NCBI GenBank assembly: GCA_014762635.1
Contig: JABURR010000094.1
Coordinates: forward strand, 157,303-221,302
Length of the DNA stretch: 64,000 nt
Reading direction: 5' to 3'
Source of the DNA: Paracoccaceae bacterium
Lineage (GTDB): Bacteria > Pseudomonadota > Alphaproteobacteria > Rhodobacterales > Rhodobacteraceae
The translations under genes were made by a program, and so were the position numbers. Positions 44,053 to 52,240 of this stretch are shown here, piece by piece; the stretch's first letter is position 1; each line of letters opens with the position of its first letter. The notes under the pieces are model-generated. The model saw nothing but the letters and a program-made list of their open reading frames with translations, was not told where the DNA came from and did not search any database.

Positions 44053-44613
44053 ATGGTTCAGGACAGGTTACTTGGTATCTCCGGCTCACTGCGTTTCGGG
44101 TCGACCAATCGGAAGCTATTACGTGAAGCGGCGCGCCTTTATGGAGACAGCGGTTTCACAGAAGCCAATCTCAGGCTACCGCTCTACGACGGCGACCTGG
44201 AGGACAGGGAGGGAATCCCGCCAGAGGTAGAGGCGCTCGCCCAGCAGATCGCAGCCGCCGACGCGGTGATCATCTCGACGCCGGAATACAACAAGGCGCT
44301 GTCCGGAGTGCTGAAGAATGCCTTCGACTGGGTGAGCCGCACATCCGGAAAACCTTGGCGAGACAAGCCCGTCGCGATCATGTCGGCCGCCGCGGGCCGC
44401 TCAGGCGGCGAACTCGCCCAATCGTCCCTCCGCCTGTGCCTCGTTCCGTTTCGCGCACGCGTGCTTGCTGGTCCCGAATTGATGCTGGCCCAATCGGCGC
44501 AACAATTCGATGCCAATGGCCGGTTGATCAACGAACGGGCGGAGAAATCCCTCGCCGAACTCATGCGTGCCCTTTCGGCCGAAGTCAGGCTTGCACGAAC
44601 AGCCGCAGAATAA
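44053..44613 (+). CDS. NADPH-dependent FMN reductase family protein
   Basis: This 186-aa flavodoxin-fold protein matches the NAD(P)H-dependent FMN reductase family. The phosphate loop ISGSLRFGSTNRKLLREA is near the N-terminus, with STPEYNKALSGVLKNAFDWVSR for flavin binding and a SAAAGRSGG turn. It probably reduces flavin, quinones or metals such as chromate. It is divergent from the ThDP-enzyme gene by 79 bp. Its 3' end overlaps the TauE-like gene on the opposite strand by 29 bp. Confidence 0.88.
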   Translation: MVQDRLLGISGSLRFGSTNRKLLREAARLYGDSGFTEANLRLPLYDGDLEDREGIPPEVEALAQQIAAADAVIISTPEYNKALSGVLKNAFDWVSRTSGKPWRDKPVAIMSAAAGRSGGELAQSSLRLCLVPFRARVLAGPELMLAQSAQQFDANGRLINERAEKSLAELMRALSAEVRLARTAAE

Positions 44614-45328
44614 GGACCGTCGCCGCCAGCCCGGCCAGGCCAAGCGCCCAGGGCCGGATGCTGGCGCGCGCCACCCGGCGAGACAGCGGCACAGCAAGGA
44701 TCAGCGCCAGCCCGACAATTGGCAGCATGGCGCCGGCAAAGACGAAGTGCTTCACCCCGATCAGCCCGGCCACGGCCAGCGCCGTGATTGAGACCACCAT
44801 CCCGAAGGAGAAGAACACGTTCTGCATCGCGACCGAGCGCTGCCGCTCCTCGTGCTGATAAAGAAGCGCCATGGGCGGCGCGCCCACGGCGGTCAGCGTT
44901 CCCATGATCCCGGCAGTCAGCCCGGCGGAAAACAGGCTCACGGGCCGGATCCTGACCCGCACCCCCAAAAGCGACAGCGCGATCCCGAGGTAGACCACCC
45001 CCGCGACGAGCGCCGCGAAAAAGGCCGGGTCGGGCAGGTTCGCGGCGATGAAGGCCGCCACCACGGCACCCAGCGCGCGGCCCGCGAAGCCGCTGGGCAG
45101 CTCCTGCCGGTTCACCGCTGACAGGTCCACCGCGCTCGACGAAAACCCGACGACGGCGCCGATCAGCAGAAGGCTCGCGGGCAGAAATTCCGGCGCCACC
45201 ATCGCGACCACCGGGGCCGAGAGCATCCCGAAGCCCTGCCCCGCCAGCCGCTGCAGAAGCGTGCCGCCAAACACCCCCGCCGCGCAGAACAGAAGGATGC
45301 CGGGCCCCAGCGCTAGGAATTCAGCCAT
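44585..45328 (-). CDS. TauE/SafE (sulfite exporter) family membrane protein
   Basis: This 247-aa inner-membrane protein belongs to the TauE/SafE family of putative anion exporters. It has about eight hydrophobic segments with the paired motifs of the family (GQGFGMLSAPVVAMVAPEFLPASLLLIGAVV-like region and a second TAGIMGTLTAVGAPPMALLYQ). No taurine or sulfonate gene is next to it, so substrate is open. The start overlaps the VOC gene's stop. Confidence 0.88.
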   Translation of the reverse strand: MAEFLALGPGILLFCAAGVFGGTLLQRLAGQGFGMLSAPVVAMVAPEFLPASLLLIGAVVGFSSSAVDLSAVNRQELPSGFAGRALGAVVAAFIAANLPDPAFFAALVAGVVYLGIALSLLGVRVRIRPVSLFSAGLTAGIMGTLTAVGAPPMALLYQHEERQRSVAMQNVFFSFGMVVSITALAVAGLIGVKHFVFAGAMLPIVGLALILAVPLSRRVARASIRPWALGLAGLAATVLILRLFVQA

Positions 45329-45719
45329 TGTTGGAGATCTCGATCAGGTTGTCGTCCGGGTCGCGCAGGTAGATCGACACCAGCGGCCCGGTCGCGCCAG
45401 TCCGCTGCACTGGCCCTTCGAGGATTTCGACGTGTTGATCCTCAAGATGGGCGATCCAGGCCTCGAGCGGTGTTCCGGACAGGAAACAGAGGTCCGCAGA
45501 CCCCGGAAACGGATAGCCCGCCTTCGGCTCGAACTCGCGCCCCGCCTCGTGAAGGTTGATCTTCTGCGCCCCGAATTTCAGCGCCTGCCGCACCGTGCCA
45601 TCGGTTGCCGGGAAGCTCTCGGCCTCCATACCCAGAACCTCTTGGTAGAATGTCACCGTGCGGTCGATATCCGCGACGGTCAGGACCAGGTGGTCGAGGG
45701 ACGTCAGTTTCGGGATCAC
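45321..45719 (-). CDS. VOC (glyoxalase/bleomycin resistance) family protein
   Basis: The 132-aa product has the VOC fold with LDHLVLTVADIDRTVTFYQEVLGM at the start, INLHEAGREF and IYLRDPDDNLIEISN at the end, consistent with a metal-binding glyoxalase/dioxygenase-like enzyme. The start is set at a GTG (45717-45719) with GGAGG 10 bp before it; an in-frame ATG lies further up but without support. It overlaps the TauE-like gene by 8 bp. The divergent neighbour starts 44 bp away. Substrate unknown. Confidence 0.82.
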   Translation of the reverse strand: MIPKLTSLDHLVLTVADIDRTVTFYQEVLGMEAESFPATDGTVRQALKFGAQKINLHEAGREFEPKAGYPFPGSADLCFLSGTPLEAWIAHLEDQHVEILEGPVQRTGATGPLVSIYLRDPDDNLIEISNNG

Positions 45720-45762
45720 TTTCAACTTGCCTCCGCGCCGCGCAGCAGTACCGTGCGCGACC

Positions 45763-46566
45763 ATGCACGAAGCGATCGGTAAAACACAATCCGTCAACGA
45801 CCCGATGGACCCGGCCCGCGCGCAGGCGTTGCACGCGACGCTCGGGCGGGCAGGCAAGGCGCCGGGCGCGGGCGATCCGCTGCCGCCGTTCTGGCACCAG
45901 GTCTATTTCTGGGACGCACGCTCGCCCGAGGAACTCGGCCGCGACGGGCATCCGAAACTGGGCGGGCTGATCCCCGACATGGGGCTTCCGCGCCGGATGT
46001 GGGCCGGTGGGCGGCTGGAGTTCCACGCCCCCCTGCGCGCGGGGCTGGAGGCCGAGAAACGCACCACGGTCAAGGCGGTGACCGAAAAGCAGGGCCGCAC
46101 CGGGCCGCTGGCCTTCGTCACCTTGCGGCATGAGTTTTGGCAGGGTGGCACCCTCTGCGTGACCGAGCACCAGGATCTCGTCTACCGCGAGGATCCCGAT
46201 CCGGCGGCCCCCACGCCCGAGCCACCGCGCGCCCGAACCGATGAGGACGCGGGCGAGGTTGCGGAATTCTCGACCACGCTGCTGTTCCGCTACTCAGCGC
46301 TCACCTTCAACGGACACCGGATTCACTATGATCTGGACTATTGCCGCGCGGTCGAAGGCTACCCCGGGCTGGTGGTCCACGGCCCCCTGTTGGCACAGCT
46401 TCTGATGCTGATGGCGGACGAGACCTTGGGTGGGCTCAAACGGTTTTCCTTCCGCGCCACGGCGCCGCTGTTCCACCACGAAAGCGCGACGCTCTGCCGA
46501 GCGGGCGGCAGCTACTGGGTGCGTGGACCGGACGGGCGGCAATGCATGGTGGCCGAGGCCGAATAG
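45763..46566 (+). CDS. MaoC-like dehydratase (mesaconyl-C4-CoA/itaconyl-CoA hydratase type)
   Basis: This 267-aa protein has the FAS1-like dehydratase/hot-dog fold of HTD2 and mesaconyl-C4-CoA hydratases. Visible blocks are WHQVYFWDARSPEELGRDGHP, the FRYSALTFNGHRIHYDLDYC motif with the conserved N-x-H-R-I-H-Y hydratase box, and YPGLVVHGPLLAQLL. The family hydrates C4-dicarboxyl CoA esters. It does not have a fused partner domain. Start at the ATG at 45763 is preferred; MDPARAQALH is a less likely internal start. It converges with the sensor kinase gene, directly abutting. Confidence 0.88.
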   Translation: MHEAIGKTQSVNDPMDPARAQALHATLGRAGKAPGAGDPLPPFWHQVYFWDARSPEELGRDGHPKLGGLIPDMGLPRRMWAGGRLEFHAPLRAGLEAEKRTTVKAVTEKQGRTGPLAFVTLRHEFWQGGTLCVTEHQDLVYREDPDPAAPTPEPPRARTDEDAGEVAEFSTTLLFRYSALTFNGHRIHYDLDYCRAVEGYPGLVVHGPLLAQLLMLMADETLGGLKRFSFRATAPLFHHESATLCRAGGSYWVRGPDGRQCMVAEAE

Positions 46567-48168
46567 CTAGGCCGCGTCTTCGGCGGATGCTTGTCCTGAG
46601 AGGGGAAAGATCACCCGCAGCACGTAGTCCTCTTCGGACATCTCACGCTCGGTTCGGCCGTCAAGCTGGACCGCGAAGGCGTTGATCAGATCGCTGCCCA
46701 GACCGTCGCTTGTGCCCGAAGGAAGGGACATGATCGGCACTCCCAGAGAATTGCTGACCTCGAGGGTGATCTGCCCCTCGGCCTGCCGGAGGTGGACGCC
46801 AAGCCGCGCGGACTGATCCGGACCCGGGCGGCCGATATACTTGAGAGCATTCGTGACCGCCTCGGTGGCGGCCAGCGCCAGCGGCATGGCCTGCTCGGGC
46901 TGCAGGGTGACCTCGTCATAGGTCTGGTTCAGTTCGATCTGCCGTGCGGCCTCGCCCGAGGTGGCCAGCAATTGCGTGACCACTTGCTTCAGCAACTGGT
47001 CCTCGCGGACCTGCGACAGCGACGCGGCCTCGTAGAGAGAGCGGTGAACCGTGGCCAATCCGATCACCCGGTCCTGCAACCTGCGCAGCACCAGCCGCGT
47101 CTCGGGCTCCGAGCATTTGCGCATCTGCATGTTCATGATCGAGGCAATGAGCTGCAGGTTGTTCTTCACCCGATGATGCACTTCCCTGAGCAGCACCGTC
47201 TTTTCATGCACCGCGTTCTGCAAATCCGCCTCGTCCCGGAGCAGGGTCTCGGTCATCGCGCTGAAGGTCTCGCTCAACTCGCGCAGCTCCGCGGGCAGCC
47301 GGTCGAAATACGGGTCATCGACAATCCGGCGGTTGCGTGAAAACGCCCGCATCCGGATCAGGACGCTGCGGATATGGCGCAGCACGAGACGATGCACGAC
47401 GATGAAGGCCACCGAGATCGTCACCAACCACATGGCAAGCGGGTAGAACAGCGCAGGAAGCGATTGCAGCAGGGCCGAACTGCTGAGCCGCGAGGGCTGC
47501 CAGAAGGCCAGCACCAGCCCCTCGCCGTCCGGCGCGGGCGCCATGGCATAGACACGACGCTCTCCATCGCGGCCCCGAGCAACGAAACTGGCCGACAGCC
47601 TGACCGCCGCGAGATCCTCCCATCGCACCGGCAGTTTTTCGGCCTGCTCCTCTGAAAGGGCCGAACCGGTACCACTGTCCGGCTTCAGAACCAGCACGTC
47701 ATAGGGACGTGCGTCCCCCGTGGTGAACTGTCGAACCGGTAGCAGGACTTCTTCGGCGAGCATCACGCGCAGAACGGCGGGGCCTTCCGCCAAGGATACC
47801 TCGACGACGGCTCCGGATACCGAGGACCCTGAACGGCAGATCACCTGCCCGGATTCCGTCACGACAGACAGAGCAGCCAGCGACGGCTGGCCCGATACCA
47901 CGCCCGAGAGCCGCCGTTCGCAGTCGCCGGGGGACAGAAGGACCTTCGGATCCGCGGCCAGCGCATCCGCCACTCCCCAAGCGTGGCTCAGTCGTGCTGC
48001 ACTGGCCGAAACCGTCTGGGTCAGATCGGCAGTGAGTGCCGCCTGGAACTGTTCCTCGGCCTCGCTGCCCAGGCGGTGGGTCTGCACTACGGCCAATACG
48101 CCCAGCGGCAGAAGCGCCAGGGACAGAAGCCCTGCCATGCGCGTTCCGAGGCGGTCAAACCAGGCCAT
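46567..48168 (-). CDS. Sensor histidine kinase, HWE/HisKA_2 type, of the general stress response
   Basis: This 533-aa membrane sensor kinase has a transmembrane segment near residues 12-28, a periplasmic sensing region of about 200 residues, a second transmembrane segment at about 240-265, and a HisKA_2 phosphoacceptor LREVHHRVKNNLQLIASIM, followed by an ATPase domain with PLALAATEAVTNALKY and DGLGSDLINAFAVQL. HWE/HisKA_2-type kinases commonly phosphorylate PhyR. Position right after ecfG supports that partner. GGGAGGATC before the ATG fixes the start. The signal is unknown. Confidence 0.9.
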   Translation of the reverse strand: MAWFDRLGTRMAGLLSLALLPLGVLAVVQTHRLGSEAEEQFQAALTADLTQTVSASAARLSHAWGVADALAADPKVLLSPGDCERRLSGVVSGQPSLAALSVVTESGQVICRSGSSVSGAVVEVSLAEGPAVLRVMLAEEVLLPVRQFTTGDARPYDVLVLKPDSGTGSALSEEQAEKLPVRWEDLAAVRLSASFVARGRDGERRVYAMAPAPDGEGLVLAFWQPSRLSSSALLQSLPALFYPLAMWLVTISVAFIVVHRLVLRHIRSVLIRMRAFSRNRRIVDDPYFDRLPAELRELSETFSAMTETLLRDEADLQNAVHEKTVLLREVHHRVKNNLQLIASIMNMQMRKCSEPETRLVLRRLQDRVIGLATVHRSLYEAASLSQVREDQLLKQVVTQLLATSGEAARQIELNQTYDEVTLQPEQAMPLALAATEAVTNALKYIGRPGPDQSARLGVHLRQAEGQITLEVSNSLGVPIMSLPSGTSDGLGSDLINAFAVQLDGRTEREMSEEDYVLRVIFPLSGQASAEDAA

Positions 48169-48186
48169 GCCGATCCTCCCACCCGC

Positions 48187-48741
48187 TCAGGTCGCCGGAG
48201 GCTTGGATGACAGGACACCGACGGCTGCCCGGTCCTCGATGAGCATTTCCTCGCCCTCTTCCAGCCCCAACAGCTCGGCCAGGCGACGGCGCCCGCGGTT
48301 CGCGCGGCTCTTGATCGTGCCCAGGGCGCAGCCGCACATCTCGGCGGCTTCCTCGTAGGCAAAACCACCGGCACCGACGAGGATCAGGGCCTCCCGCTGC
48401 TCGTCCGGCAATTGCTGGAAGGCGGCCCGGAAATCGCGCATCGCCAGCCGTCCGTCATGGGCAGGCTTCTCGGCCAGACCGGCGGCATGGGCACCGTCCA
48501 CGTCGGCCACCTCGCGGCGCCGCTTGCGGCGATCGGAATAGAAAGTGTTGCGCAGGATGGTGAAGAGCCAGGCCCTCAGGTTCGTGCCCGGTTCGAACTT
48601 GTCGAAGTTGATCCAGGCCTTCTCGATGGTGTCCTGCACGAGGTCGTCCGCCGCCGAGGATTCCTGCGTCAGGCTCATGGCAAAAGCGCGCAGCGGAGGC
48701 AGGTGTTGAATAACCTCCTCGCGCGGGTCACCCACGGTCAT
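48187..48741 (-). CDS. ecfG: General stress response ECF sigma factor EcfG
   Basis: EcfG (ECF15) directs RNA polymerase to stress genes with GGAAC-N16/17-CGTT promoters. The 184-aa product has region 2 as SAADDLVQDTIEKAWINFDKFEPGTNLRAWLFTILRNTFYSD, and region 4 with LPDEQREALILVGAGGFAYEEAAEM and IKSRANRGRRRL. It is released when phosphorylated PhyR binds NepR. It overlaps nepR by 14 bp, and the kinase follows 18 bp later; this operon runs opposite to phyR. Confidence 0.95.
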   Translation of the reverse strand: MTVGDPREEVIQHLPPLRAFAMSLTQESSAADDLVQDTIEKAWINFDKFEPGTNLRAWLFTILRNTFYSDRRKRRREVADVDGAHAAGLAEKPAHDGRLAMRDFRAAFQQLPDEQREALILVGAGGFAYEEAAEMCGCALGTIKSRANRGRRRLAELLGLEEGEEMLIEDRAAVGVLSSKPPAT

Positions 48742-48883
48742 CGCCGGAGTCCCGCTCCTTCAGGCGTTCAAGCAGTTGTTGGAATCTTTCAGGAATTTCC
48801 TGCTCAAGAGTCTCCTGATAGACCTTGCGCAAATTCGCATCAATCTGCTTCATTACCTGTGATCTATCGTCGTCTTTGACCAT
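48728..48883 (-). CDS. nepR: Anti-sigma factor NepR
   Basis: NepR binds EcfG in unstressed cells and is captured by phosphorylated PhyR under stress. The 51-aa product shows the two-helix core of the family: SQVMKQIDANLRKVYQETL and EIPERFQQLLERLKE. The start is the ATG at 48881-48883, with GGAG just upstream; a longer frame does not resemble NepR. Its end overlaps ecfG, and the gene is divergent from phyR. Confidence 0.93.
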   Translation of the reverse strand: MVKDDDRSQVMKQIDANLRKVYQETLEQEIPERFQQLLERLKERDSGDDRG

Positions 48884-48925
48884 GTCGCTCCACTGGCGTC
48901 GTCGAACACTCTCGACCTTATCTTG

Positions 48926-48950
48926 GGAACAAACGCGCGTCAGCATCGTT
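48926..48950 (+). promoter_or_regulatory. EcfG-type promoter for phyR
   Basis: GGAAC at 48926-48930, a 16-bp spacer, then CGTT at 48947-48950 fits the EcfG consensus exactly and lies 36 bp before the phyR ATG. It would give positive feedback on PhyR. Confidence 0.85.
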
Positions 48951-48957
48951 TGGTTCC
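48932..48957 (-). promoter_or_regulatory. Divergent EcfG-type promoter for nepR-ecfG
   Basis: Read on the - strand, GGAAC (48953-48957), a 17-bp spacer, and CGTT (48932-48935) fit the EcfG consensus. It overlaps the phyR promoter almost completely, so one 32-bp stretch holds both directions. Confidence 0.82.
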
Positions 48958-48986
48958 AAGACAGGGAAAAAATTCGAAAGGCTAGC

Positions 48987-49811
48987 ATGTCAGGTATCCA
49001 ACGCTCCGACGACATCTCCACTCAGGTCGGGGAGCATCTTCCCTTTCTCAGGCGCTATGCACGTGCCCTGACCGGGTCGCAGGACAGCGGCGATCGCTAT
49101 GCGCTGGCCACACTCGAGGCGATCCTCGAGGACCGGGACCTGTTCGACACCACGCTCGGTGCCAAGGCCGCGCTGTTCCGGGCGTTCCACGTCATCTGGA
49201 CCAGCACCGGCGCGCCGGCGGAATCCTCCGCCCCGGAAAACGCCAGCCGGATCGAAGCCGCGGCGCGCGACCACCTTGCCACCCTGACCCCGAACACCCG
49301 AGAGGCGCTTCTGCTCAACAGCGTCGAAGGGTTCTCTTTTGCCGAGGTCGGACAAATCATGCAGATCGGCGCGGACGAGGCCGAGGACCTCGTGGAAATC
49401 GCTGTGCAGGAGATGGAGCGCAGCGTCCGCGGCAAGGTCATGATCATCGAGGACGAGGCGATCATCGCCATGGACATCCACGGCATCGTCGCCGAGATGG
49501 GCCATGACGTCGTCGGTATCGCGCGGACCAAGAAAGCCGCGGTCGAGATGGGTCTCAAATCCGAACCCGACCTGATCCTCTCGGACATCCAGCTTGCGGA
49601 TAATTCCTCGGGAATAGAGGCGGTCAACGAACTTCTGGAACATTTCGGCGCGATCCCGGTGATCTTCATCACCGCCTTCCCCGAACGCCTCCTGACCGGC
49701 GAACGCCCGGAACCGGCCTTCCTGATCGCCAAGCCCTATACCGAGGACCAGATTCGCTCGGCCGTCAGCCAGGCGATGTTCTTCTCCAGCACCGAGACGC
49801 TGGCAAGCTAG
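48987..49811 (+). CDS. phyR: General stress response regulator PhyR
   Basis: PhyR is the anti-anti-sigma switch: its phosphorylated receiver domain frees a sigma-like N-terminal domain that sequesters NepR. The 274-aa product has the sigma-like part at about residues 1-150 (GEHLPFLRRYARALTGSQDSG, TLTPNTREALLLNSVEGFSF) and a receiver at about 150-265 with IIEDEAIIAMDIHGIV, phosphoacceptor Asp in LILSDIQLADNSSG and Lys in LIAKPYTEDQI. Two EcfG promoters share its upstream region. The gene is followed by the second 11-bp repeat array. Confidence 0.95.
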   Translation: MSGIQRSDDISTQVGEHLPFLRRYARALTGSQDSGDRYALATLEAILEDRDLFDTTLGAKAALFRAFHVIWTSTGAPAESSAPENASRIEAAARDHLATLTPNTREALLLNSVEGFSFAEVGQIMQIGADEAEDLVEIAVQEMERSVRGKVMIIEDEAIIAMDIHGIVAEMGHDVVGIARTKKAAVEMGLKSEPDLILSDIQLADNSSGIEAVNELLEHFGAIPVIFITAFPERLLTGERPEPAFLIAKPYTEDQIRSAVSQAMFFSSTETLAS

Positions 49812-49852
49812 GCCGCCGCGCGCCTCTTCAGCCCCCCGAATTCCCGCGATTT

Positions 49853-49896
49853 TCCAAATCGGAAAATTATCGGAATTCTATCGGGTTTTCATCGGA
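49853..49896 (-). repeat. Phased 11-bp tandem array after phyR
   Basis: On the + strand ATCGG recurs at 49858, 49869, 49880 and 49891, exactly 11 bp apart. Read on the - strand these are TCCGATGAAAA, CCCGATAGAAT, TCCGATAATTT and TCCGATTTGGA, the same unit as inside cobL. It lies between the phyR stop and the acylphosphatase stop; nothing else is visible in that 125-bp gap. Confidence 0.88.
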
Positions 49897-49936
49897 CATT
49901 TTATGCCGGTGTACCGATGTTCGGCCCGCTGCAGGT

Positions 49937-50227
49937 TCACCGCGACGTCGCGGCGATCTCGAAACCCGCTCCCTTGGGCGGGGCGGTTTCTTCGGCGGTG
50001 ACGGAGGTCACGCGGGCGAAGCGGGGGCCGTGGTGCAGGCGGGCGAGCATCTGGGCGACGTCCTCGGCGGGGCCCGAGATCAGGGCGGTGACGCTGCCGT
50101 CACGCTCGTTCCGGACCCAGCCCGCGAGGCCCAGCGCCTCGGCCTCGCGCATGGTCCAGGCGCGGAAGCTGACGCCCTGCACCCGGCCGGTGACGGAGAC
50201 GCACAGGGTTTTGACCGGGGGGCTCAT
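49937..50227 (-). CDS. acyP: Acylphosphatase
   Basis: Acylphosphatase hydrolyses carboxyl-phosphate bonds. The 96-aa product has the conserved phosphate loop GRVQGVSFRAWTMREA with catalytic Arg, and the Asn in GWVRNERDGSVTALISG, in the right positions for the fold. Length is normal. The start overlaps the stop of the AbrB-family gene (ATGA), so the two share a transcript. Function in the cell is unknown. Confidence 0.93.
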   Translation of the reverse strand: MSPPVKTLCVSVTGRVQGVSFRAWTMREAEALGLAGWVRNERDGSVTALISGPAEDVAQMLARLHHGPRFARVTSVTAEETAPPKGAGFEIAATSR

Positions 50228-51309
50228 TCCTTTGCCTCCCCACCCACGGCGCGGAACAGGAAGGGGGCCATGAAAATCACCAGGCTGATCCGTGCGATAT
50301 GGGTGATCGAGACGTAGGCGATCTCTTGTCCCATGGCGAGGGCGAGCAGGCTCATCTCGGTCAGCCCGCCGGGGGAATAGGCGAGGAAGGCCTGCGCAAG
50401 GTCTGTGCCCGTGGAAAAGTGCACCATGAGCGCGAAGATCACCGCCACGGCGATCATCCCCACCGCCGCCCCGGCGCCAAGCGCGAGGTCCTTGAGGATG
50501 TCGCGGGCGCGGGCGCCCTGGAAGCGGCAGCCGATGACCGTGCCCATGACAAGCTGCGCCGCGATCACCAGGATCGTCGGCGGCGGCACGGTGACAAGGC
50601 CCGTCAGATGCGCCACGCCCGAGAGGATCATCGGCCCCAGAAGCGGCGGCGCGGGCAGCCGCAACAGCCTTGCCAGCGGCAGGCCGACCAGCGCCGAGCC
50701 GATGAGCCAGAGGGCGTCCACCGGGCCGACCTCGGCCACGGCGGTGAAGCGGGGGCCGCCGCCCTGAGTGCTGACGCCCAGCACCAGCCCGAAGAACATC
50801 ACCACGAAGAAGATCGTCATCAGCACCCGGCTGGCATGGGCAAGCGCGATCTTGCGCTGATCGCCCCCGGCTTCGGCCCCCATGAGCAGCATCTCGTTCA
50901 GCCCGCCGGGCATGGCCGAGTAGAAGGCCGTGACCGGATCATAGCGCCCGAGGCCGCGGTAGACGCCGTAGGAGACCGCCGCCGCGGCGATCAGGAAGGG
51001 CGGCAGGAACAGGAACGTCCCGGCCCAGGCTCCGGCCTTGGACAGGACTTCGGCCGAGATGCCGGAGCCCAGCATCACCCCGATCACCGGGATCACGATG
51101 GGCCGGAGCCGGTTCGGCCCGGCCACGGGAACGGACATGACCGAGGCGACGGTGTTGCCGATCATCGGGCCCAGCATCCACGGCAGCGGCATCCCCACCC
51201 ACCACGCCAGCGTCCCGGCGGCGAGCGAGATCGCCAGCGCCAGGCTGATCCGCACCGGCAGCGGCGGGCGGCGGTCTGGGGCCTGTTCCGGAGGGCTCTG
51301 ATCGGACAT
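50224..51309 (-). CDS. AbrB family (AmoA-like) membrane protein
   Basis: This 361-aa inner-membrane protein matches the AbrB/DUF family PF05145, often annotated as regulator or putative ammonia monooxygenase; neither label is well supported. It shows two repeats, each with a conserved motif: GMPLPWMLGPMIGNTVASV and YDPVTAFYSAMPGGLNEM in the first half, and LLRLPAPPLLGPMILSGVA and AFLAYSPGGLTEMSLLAL in the second. About nine to ten hydrophobic segments are visible. It overlaps acyP by 4 bp. Transported substrate unknown. Confidence 0.88.
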   Translation of the reverse strand: MSDQSPPEQAPDRRPPLPVRISLALAISLAAGTLAWWVGMPLPWMLGPMIGNTVASVMSVPVAGPNRLRPIVIPVIGVMLGSGISAEVLSKAGAWAGTFLFLPPFLIAAAAVSYGVYRGLGRYDPVTAFYSAMPGGLNEMLLMGAEAGGDQRKIALAHASRVLMTIFFVVMFFGLVLGVSTQGGGPRFTAVAEVGPVDALWLIGSALVGLPLARLLRLPAPPLLGPMILSGVAHLTGLVTVPPPTILVIAAQLVMGTVIGCRFQGARARDILKDLALGAGAAVGMIAVAVIFALMVHFSTGTDLAQAFLAYSPGGLTEMSLLALAMGQEIAYVSITHIARISLVIFMAPFLFRAVGGEAKE

Positions 51310-51425
51310 GGCCCATCCATAGCGCCCGGGCGGGCCAAGCGCGACCGGATTTCCCGGCCTGTTCCGCAAGGCGCGCCCCGCCCGGGGCCTTGACCCGGGC
51401 GACATGAGCCAGTCTAAGCGGGGGC

Positions 51426-52184
51426 ATGGCGAAGAAGGCGAGTTCGGGCGCGGCGAAGAAAACCCCGTCGAAACCCCGGAAAACAAGGCGATCAAAGGCG
51501 GCGCAAGAGCCGCGCCCCTGGCGGCGGCTGGGGCGCTGGGCGCTTTACGCGGTGGCGGGCTGGTTCGGCCTCACGCTGCTGGCCGTCACCGTTTTCGCGA
51601 TCTTCAACCCGCCGGTGACGCCCTACGTCCTGTCCGAACGCGCGCGTCTGGGAGAGGTGGACCGGCGCTGGGTCGATATCGAGGAGATCGCCCCGGTGAT
51701 GGTGCGCTCCGTGGTGGCGGCGGAGGATGCGAATTTCTGCCTGCACTGGGGCTTCGACATGCGGGCGATCCGTTTCGCGCTGGAGGAAGGCGGTCAACGC
51801 GGCGCCTCGACGATCAGCCAGCAGGTGGTGAAGAACGTCTACCTCTGGCACGGGCGAAGCTGGGCGCGAAAGGCGCTGGAGGCGCTGACCACGCCGGTGC
51901 TGGAACTGGTCTGGACCAAGCGCCGGGTGCTGGAGGTCTATCTCAACGTGGCGGAATTCGGCGAGGGGGTCTTCGGGATCGAGGCCGCCGCCCGGCAGGC
52001 CTTCGGTGTCAGCGCCGCGAAGCTGAGCCCGCAGCAGGCCGCGCTGCTGGCGACGGTGCTTCCCAATCCCAAGGACCGTTCGGCCGTGCGCCCGACGGAA
52101 CGGCAGCTTGCCCGGGCGAAGGTGATCGCCAGCGGGGCCGACACGATCCGGGTGGATGGCCGGGCCGCGTGCTTCGAGAGTTGA
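51426..52184 (+). CDS. mtgA: Monofunctional biosynthetic peptidoglycan transglycosylase
   Basis: MtgA polymerises lipid II into glycan strands without a transpeptidase domain. The 252-aa product has a basic N-terminus, one transmembrane segment at about residues 40-62, and a GT51 domain: VVAAEDANFCLHWGFD with catalytic Glu, GASTISQQVVKNVYLWHGRSW, EVYLNVAEFGEGVFGIEAAARQAFG and LSPQQAALLATVLPNPKDRS. Start at the ATG at 51426. It is divergent from the AbrB-family gene. Confidence 0.95.
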   Translation: MAKKASSGAAKKTPSKPRKTRRSKAAQEPRPWRRLGRWALYAVAGWFGLTLLAVTVFAIFNPPVTPYVLSERARLGEVDRRWVDIEEIAPVMVRSVVAAEDANFCLHWGFDMRAIRFALEEGGQRGASTISQQVVKNVYLWHGRSWARKALEALTTPVLELVWTKRRVLEVYLNVAEFGEGVFGIEAAARQAFGVSAAKLSPQQAALLATVLPNPKDRSAVRPTERQLARAKVIASGADTIRVDGRAACFES

Positions 52185-52240
52185 AACCCGGCGCGCTTCG
52201 CGGCATTGAGGGAGCGCTCCACCAACGCGACGGGATATCC

